A stretch of 9,411 bases of DNA from Candidatus Poseidoniaceae archaeon (GCA_949373265.1 CASICT010000006.1:1-9411), one strand, 5' to 3'. Counted from the stretch's first letter, positions 1 to 7,036 are shown. Program-made: numbers and translations. The notes: generated by a model not told the origin, from the sequence alone.

Positions 1-519
1 AGAGCAGTATCTTCTGCAGAAGCAAATGTCGATGTCAATGGTGATGGAAACATAGTTCCAGGTACAGACGCTAACCCTGCAAACTCCGCTTCCCCTGATT
101 TGTTTGGCCAATTTAATCTCTCAATCGAAGTGTGCATTAGCCAGGATTGTAATTTCATAAATGGTGGAAGAATCACATTCATCGCAGATGGTTCAGTTTT
201 GATTAATGCACTATATGACTACGAAGAATATAACGATGGTAAATATGGCCCAGCGACAAAACCGATTCCTGCAAATGATAATCGTAAATGGGCCATGGAT
301 TACATTGCAGACTCATTGGTAAATATTGAATCCGTTGGCCAAGATGGTTCTTCACCCGAAGTTGCTCCAAACGCAATGGTAATATTCGATGAAAGCAGAC
401 ATATCCAACCTAGTATTGCTTCAGAATCTTACAATACAATCTACTTCCTTTTAGTTTACTTTACGGGTGAGGGGGTTAGCAATGCTTCTACTGTTCCTGA
501 TCCTTTTCATCACCTTTGA
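1..519 (+). CDS. DUF4350-like protein, N-terminal part (partial, frameshifted)
   Basis: This frame is open from the left edge (172 codons, no start in view), so the N-terminus is missing. Residues about 54-70 (GGRITFIADGSVLINAL), 92-106 (NDNRKWAMDYIADSL) and 126-134 (MVIFDESRH) follow the DUF4350 pattern: a glycine-rich strand, 'aDxxxxxN', a dNxxf-like helix and a 'vlfDExxH' strand. DUF4350 proteins are uncharacterised and commonly sit next to MoxR and DUF58 genes, as here. From about codon 159 the frame reads VSNASTVPDPFHHL and stops, whereas the expected membrane helix and C-terminal domain continue in the +1 frame. I infer that residues 1-158 and the next entry are one protein of at least 275 residues, separated by one extra base in the G run at 471-475. 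The tail after 474 is probably not native. Confidence 0.72.
   Translation, partial: RAVSSAEANVDVNGDGNIVPGTDANPANSASPDLFGQFNLSIEVCISQDCNFINGGRITFIADGSVLINALYDYEEYNDGKYGPATKPIPANDNRKWAMDYIADSLVNIESVGQDGSSPEVAPNAMVIFDESRHIQPSIASESYNTIYFLLVYFTGEGVSNASTVPDPFHHL
466..482 (+). other. apparent +1 frameshift site in a G run
   Basis: The upstream frame reads GAG GGG GTT; the downstream frame continues GGG TTA GCA ATG. Dropping one G from the five-G run (471-475) gives the uninterrupted segment YFTGEG-LAMLLLFLILF, which places the membrane helix directly after the DUF4350 domain. It could be an indel in the assembly, a real mutation, or +1 slippage, since GGG in the P site could re-pair on the overlapping GGG. 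Confidence 0.6.
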
Positions 520-829
520 GGGTGTTCTTCTCAAAAAGAAAGACCCAGAACCATGGCGCCATGTATTCAGTATCATTTACTATGGATTTGGTGATGCTAA
601 CCGCTATACTTACTACGCAAAGTCAAATAAAATCAAACAGGTATTCTTATCGAAAGTTCGTAATCAAAATGGATTGACTAGAGAGGAATTTGATTCACTC
701 CCTGCAAGGGAACTACAAGGGATGATTTCCGACCCTGTATTGGTCAAGTTCGTATTTGAGAATCGTAATTATTCATTAGAGCAGACAGTTGCAGTAGTCA
801 AACGGATTAAGATCTGGGGAAGAACTTAG
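482..829 (+). CDS. C-terminal part of the DUF4350-like protein (TM helix plus cytoplasmic domain)
   Basis: The frame encodes a single strong membrane helix (LAMLLLFLILFITFEGVLL), a basic KKKDPEPWRH stop-transfer stretch, and a small soluble domain with LTREEFDSLPARELQGMISDP and YSLEQTVAVVKRIK segments. This matches the region that follows the DUF4350 domain in full-length relatives, from memory of the family. If translated separately, ATG 482 is the likeliest start. The only purine-rich site is GGTGAGG at 466-472, which leaves about 11 nt to ATG after the GGTGA core, against 4-5 nt for the other genes here, and GTG 467 has no site at all. The coding segment overlaps the upstream frame by 38 nt. 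I therefore favour a frameshifted continuation (native reading from TTA 476) over an independent small gene. The stop at 827-829 runs into the ribosome binding site of the DUF58 gene. Confidence 0.65.
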   Translation: MLLLFLILFITFEGVLLKKKDPEPWRHVFSIIYYGFGDANRYTYYAKSNKIKQVFLSKVRNQNGLTREEFDSLPARELQGMISDPVLVKFVFENRNYSLEQTVAVVKRIKIWGRT

Positions 830-834
830 GTGAG
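828..834 (+). promoter_or_regulatory. ribosome binding site of the DUF58 gene
   Basis: AGGTGAG overlaps the preceding TAG stop (827-829) and lies 4 nt before ATG 839. It fixes the start and indicates tight operon coupling. Confidence 0.7.
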
Positions 835-838
835 ATAG

Positions 839-2092
839 ATGTGGACACGTAAAGCAGCATTTACTTTCACTGGTGGAATCGCTTTGATTCTAATCGGGAT
901 GATGATTTCTAATCATCAAATGATGATTCTTGGTCTTGCTTTCATTGCTTTTATTGTAGTAAACTCATGGGTCAGTGGTCATGGGGATGTTGAAGTTCAA
1001 AGAACATTATCCGCAGACAACTTGTACAAAGGCGACGACCTATATGTCGAATTATTAGTTACAAACCGCAGTAGACGTAAAACACAGCAACTCGAAGTCT
1101 ATGACAACGTTCCTCACGAAATGAAACTTCGAAGCGGACTTAATCAAATGCGCCTGAATCTCAAGCCAGGAGAAAGTGCTAGGATTCGTTATGTTCTACG
1201 TTGTCCTTTGCGTGGACATTACTCGGTAGGGCCAGTATCTCTAAGATATCGAAATACATTCAACCTTTCAGTTGATGAAATGTATGTTGACCACCATTCT
1301 GACATCATAATTTTCCCTCAAATACGTGATGTAGAGGAGGCATTCATTCGTTCTCGAACCGCTAAGATGTATACCGGTGCAACAACTTTGAGGACACCAG
1401 GACCTGGTACCGAATTCTATTCTTTGAGAGAATACGTACCTGGGGACCCGTTTAAGAATATCAACTGGAAAGCGTTTGCACGTACTGGGGACTTGATGAT
1501 TAATGAGAAGTGCCGTGATGCTGTTACAGATTTGTACATCATACTTGATAGTAGAGATATTGCAAGAATTGGAACCGTTTTGAAGAATCCATTAGAGATG
1601 GGAACTGTAGCTGCAGCAAGCTTAGCATCCTTCTTCATTCAAAGAAGGGATTCGGTATCACTCACGATATATGATGAGAAATTATCATTCTTACCTCCTG
1701 ATACTGGTGATAAGCAGTACTTCAAGATTTTATCATCCTTGGCTGGAGTCGCACCTAGGGGTACTATGCCTCTTCAAGCGGTGACAAACAGCCTTTCAGC
1801 AAGGTTCAGCAGGGGCAGTCCTGTATTCGTAATCTCATCGTGTGAAGGTGATGGAACCGTGCCATCTGCAATACGTGATCTAGTTGGACGAGGGCACGAA
1901 GTAACAGTACTCTCACCTTCTTCAATCGACTTTGAGCGCTTAGTTAGCCGCATTCCTAGAATGTCATATGAAGTTCTCAAGATTGAAAGACAGAACAGAC
2001 TTACATCACTGGCTGGGTTCGGTAGTCAAGTGATTGATTGGATGCCGGATATGGACCTCTCCCAAGCACTTTTGCAAGTTAGAGGAGTCTGA
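839..2092 (+). CDS. DUF58 domain membrane protein with degenerate vWA fold
   Basis: This 417-residue protein has two N-terminal membrane helices (about 8-22 and 27-44), then a beta-rich segment (about 50-160), then the DUF58 signature at 190-215: YSLREYVPGDPFKNINWKAF followed by AR. This is the REY-pGD-I-W-AR core that defines the family. A vWA-like Rossmann region follows, starting at DLYIILDSRD (231-240) and including the strands SVSLTIYD (272-279) and SPVFVISS (327-334). The usual metal site DxSxS is replaced by D237-S-R-D-I241, so metal binding looks lost. DUF58 proteins are typically encoded with MoxR AAA+ ATPases and are thought to act with them in assembling or activating cell-surface or enzyme complexes; the substrate is unknown. 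The start is ATG 839, supported by AGGTGAG 4 nt upstream. The gene begins 9 nt after the preceding stop and its own stop abuts the ribosome binding site of the next gene, so it is operon-embedded. The family call is firm; the role is inferred. Confidence 0.93.
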   Translation: MWTRKAAFTFTGGIALILIGMMISNHQMMILGLAFIAFIVVNSWVSGHGDVEVQRTLSADNLYKGDDLYVELLVTNRSRRKTQQLEVYDNVPHEMKLRSGLNQMRLNLKPGESARIRYVLRCPLRGHYSVGPVSLRYRNTFNLSVDEMYVDHHSDIIIFPQIRDVEEAFIRSRTAKMYTGATTLRTPGPGTEFYSLREYVPGDPFKNINWKAFARTGDLMINEKCRDAVTDLYIILDSRDIARIGTVLKNPLEMGTVAAASLASFFIQRRDSVSLTIYDEKLSFLPPDTGDKQYFKILSSLAGVAPRGTMPLQAVTNSLSARFSRGSPVFVISSCEGDGTVPSAIRDLVGRGHEVTVLSPSSIDFERLVSRIPRMSYEVLKIERQNRLTSLAGFGSQVIDWMPDMDLSQALLQVRGV

Positions 2093-2097
2093 GGTGA
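2091..2097 (+). promoter_or_regulatory. ribosome binding site of the polytopic membrane protein gene
   Basis: GAGGTGA overlaps the TGA stop of the DUF58 gene (2090-2092) and lies 4 nt before ATG 2102. It is the same consensus as at 828 and on the minus strand at 6592. Confidence 0.7.
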
Positions 2098-2101
2098 GAA
2101 T

Positions 2102-3250
2102 ATGGCAGGCGAAGTAAAACCACAAGGGGAAGGAGCACGTTCTCTTCATCTTCGCAAGTTACGAGTTCAATGGCAGATTGTTACTTTACAGGTTCTTGCA
2201 ACCTTGTCACTAGTTTGGATGTACCTAGAAGTGGTATCGACCTATGTTGTAGGTAGTATTGACCATACATTACTCTTCAATACTCTCGAAACGGGATTAG
2301 GTGCAGAGTTACCTCTTGCAGACTGGCTTACAGGTAGTGCAAGCGACGGCCCTGCGCGATTCTACGTCCCTATTGGACTGGGATTAGGATTAGGTGGTAG
2401 TATGGCATTACTTGCATTCCAGACTCCTAAATTCCAACAAAAAGTCAAACTTGGATTTATTATCACATTGATTTTAGTACTTGCAGGTAGGTTCGTATTT
2501 GGATATGGATGGCAACTGGTCAGTGATGGGTGGAGTGCACCTAGTAATGATGTGTTGAAGTCTCTCGAATGGCCTTTATTGATGATTCTATCTTTCATAA
2601 TTCTGACCTTCTATCTATTGCCAATCATCACAGGAACAAAGGGGATTTGGGGACTTTCTCGTAGAGGAGTGGCTTGGTCGATTGGTTTCATTCTTCTTTT
2701 CTTGGGAGTACATGCAATCTTGACGTTCCCTTTGATTCGTTCTCAACTAGGAAGTTACGGTTCTCAACTAACAACTTTAGAAATTATCGTATCAGACCCT
2801 ACAGTGTTTGGATTAGTTAGTTCAGAGCAAATATCTTTGATATTGATCGCCTGTTTGATGATGGTTTTCCAAGAGTCTGCATTTGGAGTGATTCGTCAAT
2901 TAGAGTATGCTTACCGCCTTCCTGAATCTTGTAAGAGAGATCCAGAATACGTAGCGCAAATGGATAATTTACTAAATGGTCATCTACGACATACTGCAAT
3001 CTTCCTTACACTTACGGTCATAGCTACTACCATCGCTTTAGGTTTCCACTCAGTCTTGCTAAACTGGGTCAACGGCATAACTGGTTCACAGTGGGCTGCT
3101 CAAGTAGGGGAATCAATCGAATTAACACTGACTTATGGCCTTGTTATATCGGCGCTATTATTCCTTGGAATAATGGCATTATTACGATTTATCATACCTT
3201 GGCAAAGATTCTGGGGATTGATAGAATCCTCATTCTCTTCTCGAGAGTGA
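2102..3250 (+). CDS. polytopic membrane protein of unknown function (DUF58-operon partner)
   Basis: I do not recognise the family. The 382-residue protein has about eight predicted membrane helices, near residues 26-50, 88-106, 116-135, 157-177, 188-210, 242-262, 297-318 and 343-363. It has a short basic N-terminus (RSLHLRKLRVQW) that by the positive-inside rule should be cytoplasmic, and an amphipathic C-terminus (WQRFWGLIESSF). A charged segment between helices 6 and 7 (about 264-296, containing EYAYRLPESCKRDPEY) is the largest soluble loop. No catalytic or transport motif is visible. Its start lies 9 nt after the DUF58 stop behind a strong GAGGTGA site, so it is almost certainly cotranscribed and probably part of the same membrane complex. 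Archaeal MoxR/DUF58 clusters commonly include a multi-helix protein of this kind. The stop at 3248-3250 abuts the stop of the convergent gene. Confidence 0.85.
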   Translation: MAGEVKPQGEGARSLHLRKLRVQWQIVTLQVLATLSLVWMYLEVVSTYVVGSIDHTLLFNTLETGLGAELPLADWLTGSASDGPARFYVPIGLGLGLGGSMALLAFQTPKFQQKVKLGFIITLILVLAGRFVFGYGWQLVSDGWSAPSNDVLKSLEWPLLMILSFIILTFYLLPIITGTKGIWGLSRRGVAWSIGFILLFLGVHAILTFPLIRSQLGSYGSQLTTLEIIVSDPTVFGLVSSEQISLILIACLMMVFQESAFGVIRQLEYAYRLPESCKRDPEYVAQMDNLLNGHLRHTAIFLTLTVIATTIALGFHSVLLNWVNGITGSQWAAQVGESIELTLTYGLVISALLFLGIMALLRFIIPWQRFWGLIESSFSSRE

Positions 3251-3451
3251 TTACTTAGAATAAATCGATTGGATTGTTCGTCCAATACCTTCAGTAATTA
3301 CCAGTACACAGATTGGTAATACACAAATCCAACTTAACCATAAAACTACTCCGGATAGTTGGTCTTGTAATGCATAACCTGAATATATTGCAGATGCAAT
3401 CAAACAAAGAAATACTAGTTTTTCAATCCACAAGGGGTAGAGAGAACTCAT
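3251..3451 (-). CDS. small two-helix membrane protein, third gene of the Roadblock operon
   Basis: This 66-residue protein is unrecognised. Two hydrophobic helices are visible: about 9-27 (KLVFLCLIASAIYSGYAL) and 34-55 (SGVVLWLSWICVLPICVLVITE), separated by a short QDQL turn, with a small basic tail (RTIQSIYSK). It starts 9 nt after the stop of the giant coiled-coil gene. A GAGGCGA site at 3456-3462 overlaps that stop and lies 4 nt before ATG 3451; this is the same spacing as other genes here and the main argument that the small gene is real. I infer it may anchor or accompany the Roadblock/coiled-coil proteins at the membrane. Its stop touches the stop of the convergent membrane protein gene with no spacer. 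Confidence 0.78.
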   Translation of the reverse strand: MSSLYPLWIEKLVFLCLIASAIYSGYALQDQLSGVVLWLSWICVLPICVLVITEGIGRTIQSIYSK

Positions 3452-3455
3452 TATA

Positions 3456-3462
3456 TCGCCTC
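3456..3462 (-). promoter_or_regulatory. ribosome binding site of the small membrane protein gene
   Basis: GAGGCGA on the minus strand, one base different from the local GAGGTGA consensus, overlaps the TGA stop of the upstream gene (3461-3463) and leaves 4 nt to ATG 3451. It supports translation of this short gene. Confidence 0.6.
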
Positions 3463-6400
3463 AGAGGTCGATTCCATCTAGTGAATCTTCCAGTTCATCT
3501 AATGCCGAATCGGACGGTGAAGCCTCTGGGACAGGTTCGCTTCTTCGTGCCCATCTTGCATCCATGCGCGCCAGTTCTTCCTCAAGTGATGCCCTTTCAT
3601 CATCTAATGAATGTGTAGCAGCTCCATCGCTTGATACGTTAGCATCTTCTTGTACAGGAGTTGTCAGTTCTTCCCACTCTTCTGTTACTTCACTAACTTC
3701 GACTGCAACCGCAACCTCTTCATCAATCAATTCGCCTTTCATTTGTTCAAGGGATTTTTCATTGATCGGTTCTCTCTCTCCAGCAGGAACTGAATCTCTC
3801 TCGAATGGTAGTAATCCATCGCGTTTGAAATCCCAAAGTGCTCCTCTAACCTCTCCATTTACGAACCCACTAGCATCGAGTTGGGTCAACAATTCCTCGA
3901 GAGCACTTGTTGTTCCTTCTAGTTTGACTGCAGAACCTGCATCTCGCATATCGGATTCAAGATGGATATCATCCAATGCTTTCTGAATCAATGAACGTGT
4001 TTCTCGAGCCAGTACTGGTAATGACTCGGGCCTACTTGTGTTGTTTAGGAGTGCACGAACTTGTTCGGATGGTGCTCCTAGTTTTTCCAATTGCTCGAGA
4101 ACATTTCTGATGCGCCTTAGCATTGTGACCGAGCGGTCATAATCCTCTAACAGATTTTCCAAATCAAGAACTAAATTCGTTACAGTTTCTCCAAGTTGGT
4201 GTTCTAGCCTTTGTTGGACCGACCACCTTGCTAGTCCTCTGACAGCGCCAGCAGTAGCGGGAACCTGCCTCTCCAGCAATGTCATGACTTCGTTAGAAAG
4301 TAGATGTCTTGGAGTTGTAGCCACATGGTCTACGCATCCCTGAATGACCTGTAATGCTCTTTCGACTGCTCTATCTAGTAATGAAACAGAATATCCAAGG
4401 CTACGAGCATGTTCTAATCTCTCAAGTACAGGTCCTAGTCCATCAAATTGAGCGCCATCTTCTAGCAAAGCTTGTGCTAATGGCTCTTCAGATAGTTTAG
4501 CCCGTAAATATTCAGCCTCTTTGATATCTCCAAGCGCTTCTTCATGGGCGATGGCAAGTGCCTCAGCCTGGTCCAGTAAGTTGGATAATTCGGCTTCAGC
4601 CTGACCACGTCTTGCACCTAGGTCTCCTAATTCTTTCAGCACTTGTCTTCGTTCATCCATTAATTCTCTCATCTCAGATTGAATCATCATCGAGCGATTT
4701 TCTTGTTCAGTGAGTCTGATATGGTCATCTTGAGTTCGGTCTCTAGTTACCTTAGATTCCGCTTCTATCTGGCGTAATGATAGTTGTGCATTGCTAATTT
4801 TAGATTCGAGTTCAGATAATTCACCTTGAACTCTTCGATGTCGGCCTCTAGCGGCTTCAACCTGCTCTTCTATCATTCTCTGCCGTCTTTGGTCATCATC
4901 AATTCTAGAACGAATACTGGACAATGTTGCAGAATGGGAGTCGATATCACTTGAAAGTGCAGCCTCTTTCGAGGCCATTTCTTCAATTTGAGTCGAAAGT
5001 TCAGAACTTGACTTAGAATCTCCAAGCATTTTTGCCAACTCTGCCGCTCTTTGACTCAGTTGGTGTTCTAATTCATTCACTCTCCGAGACAGACGGTCAC
5101 TTCGAGATTCAGAATTTTCGGAACTAGCCTGTGCGGAGGACAAATCCAGTTGTAATTGGTCAATCGTACGATTATACGCTGTCATCTTTTCTTGAATGTC
5201 AGATGTATGCCGGTTCGCTTCGTTAGCGTTTACTTTAGAAGCGTTTTCAGATTTATTTGCAGCCTCAATTGCAACATTCAGTGCAGCAATCTTCTGATTT
5301 GCTTCAGATAATTGTAAGTCGGATTTTTCAAGTTTCCTTCTTAGACCATCATCGATACCAGCGGTTTTCTCTATCGTTGCAAGTCCTTTAGATGGAGTTG
5401 CTACAGATATGGCGAATTCAACCCGTGCTCTTTCTTTTCTTAACTGAGCCAATCCAATTTCGAAGCCATATAACTGGTCCATTGTCATTTTAATTAGTGC
5501 CTGACGTGATTCAGATCTTGTCCTGGTAGTTGATAATTCGCTACAAAATGTTTCTAGATTGAAGTCGGGTACATTACCTGATTCTGAACCTAGGATTGTT
5601 CCAACCGGCAATCGGTGTAATTCTAGTACTCTTTTGGATTCACACAATGAATTCATTGCACTAACTATCTTCTTCTTTTTAGGGGCCTGCATTGCAACAG
5701 GTACACCCTTTACGAGTGCAATTTTTATTGCTTTAGAGGACTTACCTGCCGATAGGTGGCCAGTTAATTCTTCTTCAACAGCAGTAGTGAGCATCGAGAT
5801 AATTGCATCTGTACCTCCACGGCCCTCTCTTATGACGTGTCCATCGGATAGTGTTTCACCTTTGGAGCCCATAGTGCTAATTTCACCATCCATCAATGCT
5901 GCAATCTGGTTTATCAGTCTGCCATGGTCTACATCAGCTTCTGTCCAAATTGCTAATGCAACATCTCCTGCCTCTGCTAGAAGGAGTGCACCATCACCTG
6001 TATGAAGTGTCCAATGGCCAGTTCCATCTAGTCCTAAATCTCCAGCCATAGCCTTTCTGCCCGCTAGAGTTTCCCCTACTTGTGCTGCAAGTAAATCCGC
6101 AGCAGCAGGTAGGTCTCCTGCATCATCGATTAACATTCCAGAATCTACTGCGATCCCTCCACGTACCTCAGGCCTAGTAACCAGTTTCGATATAACAGAA
6201 GATAAATCTCTCGATAGTAGTCTCTCTAATGAATCTCCAGATCCGAGAAGACCTCGCATGTCTGCACTGTGTTCGAAAACTTCAGGAATAACTTCAGCGA
6301 TTGCTCCTAGTGCTCCTTTGGACCATGCCTTTGCTATTAATCGATAAGAATCAATTTCAATTTCTTCGAGTCTTACTTTAGCAGCAGAACCGCACAACAA

Positions 6401-6586
6401 TATTTTACCTTTAGCGGGCTCTGCAATCCAGCCTACGACTCTTCCAGCACGAACTATTCTATGTCCGCTAGCGGTTGCCCGGCGACCGACATAGGTTGAG
6501 ATAGAGCCATTATCAAATGTCATTATAGCTCCGTCACTTACATCGATTTCATTATCAATTATTATTCCATATGGTAAATCGAACAT
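3461..6586 (-). CDS. giant Roadblock/LC7 and coiled-coil protein
   Basis: This protein has about 1041 residues (numbering here counts from the further-upstream GTG 6595; subtract 3 for ATG 6586). Regions in order: a beta-rich N-terminal domain (1-95), unrecognised; a Roadblock/LC7-like domain (about 121-237) with helix SLERLLSRDLSSVISKL, strands GGIAVDSGMLIDDAGDLP and WTLHTGDGALLLAEAGDVAL, and closing helix GRLINQIAALMDG; a third alpha/beta domain (about 255-337), with faint resemblance to PATAN/DUF4388 folds; a long heptad coiled coil (about 415-695); a helical region (700-905); and a highly acidic C-terminus (about 950-1044) ending DELEDSLDGIDL. There is no Walker A/B motif, so it is not SMC or Rad50. 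ATG 6586 is chosen because GAGGTGA (6592-6598) lies 5 nt before it; GTG 6595 and ATG 6592 fall inside that site. Its close coupling to a small Roadblock protein suggests the two interact. A scaffold or polarity/cytoskeletal role is speculation. Confidence 0.85.
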   Translation of the reverse strand: MFDLPYGIIIDNEIDVSDGAIMTFDNGSISTYVGRRATASGHRIVRAGRVVGWIAEPAKGKILLCGSAAKVRLEEIEIDSYRLIAKAWSKGALGAIAEVIPEVFEHSADMRGLLGSGDSLERLLSRDLSSVISKLVTRPEVRGGIAVDSGMLIDDAGDLPAAADLLAAQVGETLAGRKAMAGDLGLDGTGHWTLHTGDGALLLAEAGDVALAIWTEADVDHGRLINQIAALMDGEISTMGSKGETLSDGHVIREGRGGTDAIISMLTTAVEEELTGHLSAGKSSKAIKIALVKGVPVAMQAPKKKKIVSAMNSLCESKRVLELHRLPVGTILGSESGNVPDFNLETFCSELSTTRTRSESRQALIKMTMDQLYGFEIGLAQLRKERARVEFAISVATPSKGLATIEKTAGIDDGLRRKLEKSDLQLSEANQKIAALNVAIEAANKSENASKVNANEANRHTSDIQEKMTAYNRTIDQLQLDLSSAQASSENSESRSDRLSRRVNELEHQLSQRAAELAKMLGDSKSSSELSTQIEEMASKEAALSSDIDSHSATLSSIRSRIDDDQRRQRMIEEQVEAARGRHRRVQGELSELESKISNAQLSLRQIEAESKVTRDRTQDDHIRLTEQENRSMMIQSEMRELMDERRQVLKELGDLGARRGQAEAELSNLLDQAEALAIAHEEALGDIKEAEYLRAKLSEEPLAQALLEDGAQFDGLGPVLERLEHARSLGYSVSLLDRAVERALQVIQGCVDHVATTPRHLLSNEVMTLLERQVPATAGAVRGLARWSVQQRLEHQLGETVTNLVLDLENLLEDYDRSVTMLRRIRNVLEQLEKLGAPSEQVRALLNNTSRPESLPVLARETRSLIQKALDDIHLESDMRDAGSAVKLEGTTSALEELLTQLDASGFVNGEVRGALWDFKRDGLLPFERDSVPAGEREPINEKSLEQMKGELIDEEVAVAVEVSEVTEEWEELTTPVQEDANVSSDGAATHSLDDERASLEEELARMDARWARRSEPVPEASPSDSALDELEDSLDGIDL

Positions 6587-6591
6587 TTCCA

Positions 6592-6598
6592 TCACCTC
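6592..6598 (-). promoter_or_regulatory. ribosome binding site that sets the start of the coiled-coil gene
   Basis: The minus strand reads ATGAGGTGATGGAAATG across 6600-6584. GAGGTGA (6598-6592) contains the TGA stop of the Roadblock gene and is 5 nt from ATG 6586. Starting at GTG 6595 or ATG 6592 would use codons inside this site, so 6586 is preferred. Confidence 0.65.
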
Positions 6599-6933
6599 AT
6601 AACTGAGTTCAACATTTCAACATCGCATTCAATGGCGTGTCGCCACCTGGCAATTCTGCCACCCGCGCTTCCGGAAACAATCAAACTTGCATCTTCACTC
6701 AATCTCGTGAGCAATAGCGTTTCATTTCCTTCAGACCACAATTCCATTCCTCTTCCTACACCTGGGCTTCGTCCGAGTGTTTCCAAGGCTTGTACTATCT
6801 GGGTGGCATGTTCTACCTTTGGCGCTAGACCCCTTTTTCCTACTGCGGCGACCAAGCCATCTCTTCGCGAGATGATGTATGCTTGGTCTACCCCTGGTAG
6901 GGTCGAGAATCCGGCCAGAATTCGTTGCATCAT
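6592..6933 (-). CDS. Roadblock/LC7-domain protein
   Basis: The 113-residue protein is essentially a single Roadblock/LC7 domain, a normal size for the family. It has an N-terminal helix (MQRILAGFSTLPG), strands DQAYIISRRDGLVAAVG (16-32), helix VEHATQIVQALETLG (40-54), strands GMELWSEGNETLLLTRL (62-78) and DASLIVSGS (81-89), and a long C-terminal helix (GRIARWRHAIECDVEMLNSV). Roadblock proteins (MglB, Ragulator and dynein light chain relatives) form dimers that bind and regulate Ras-like or Arf-like GTPases; no GTPase is seen in this window. An in-frame TGA lies just upstream, so the start is ATG 6933 or the adjacent ATG 6930. No strong ribosome binding site precedes it, as might be expected for a first gene with a short leader. 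Its stop lies within the ribosome binding site of the large coiled-coil gene, implying cotranslation and probably physical partnership with that protein's own Roadblock-like domain. Confidence 0.88.
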   Translation of the reverse strand: MMQRILAGFSTLPGVDQAYIISRRDGLVAAVGKRGLAPKVEHATQIVQALETLGRSPGVGRGMELWSEGNETLLLTRLSEDASLIVSGSAGGRIARWRHAIECDVEMLNSVMR

Positions 6934-6983
6934 GCGCTCTCAAGTGGGTTCAGGTGGAAACCGGCTTCAAGAAGTTTGGCTTT

Positions 6984-7012
6984 CTACAACGCCCGTAGGG
7001 CGGTTTGCGTAG
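6984..7012. repeat. imperfect GC-rich hairpin in the divergent intergenic region
   Basis: CTAC/GTAG (6984-6987 with 7009-7012), AAC/GTT (6988-6990 with 7003-7005) and GCCC/GGGC (6991-6994 with 6998-7001) can pair around a GTA loop, with a bulged G7002 and an unpaired TGC (7006-7008). It lies about 51 nt upstream of the Roadblock start, so on the minus strand it would be in the 5' leader or promoter. A terminator is not expected between divergent genes. Function unknown. Confidence 0.4.
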
Positions 7013-7036
7013 TAGATTGATTTTGCCAAGTTGATT

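Noticed and set aside
5559..6005. Long open frames opposite the coiled-coil gene (also 3564-3986 and 3313-3618)
   Set aside because: They are serine-rich readings antisense to a gene with clear domains and have no ribosome binding site; the openness follows from the codon usage of the real gene.
3461..6586. SMC/Rad50-type ATPase
   Set aside because: The coiled coil is flanked by Roadblock-like and unknown domains; no Walker A, Walker B or signature motif is present.
6593..6595. GTG 6595 as start of the coiled-coil gene (4-nt overlap with the Roadblock gene)
   Set aside because: This codon is part of the GAGGTGA ribosome binding site that is ideally spaced for ATG 6586.
6990..7002. CGCCC-GTA-GGGCG as an intrinsic terminator
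   Set aside because: It lies between divergent genes and is not followed by a T tract on either strand.
6632..7012. Plus-strand frame opposite the Roadblock gene
   Set aside because: It mirrors the Roadblock coding sequence, shows no domain pattern and has no start signal.
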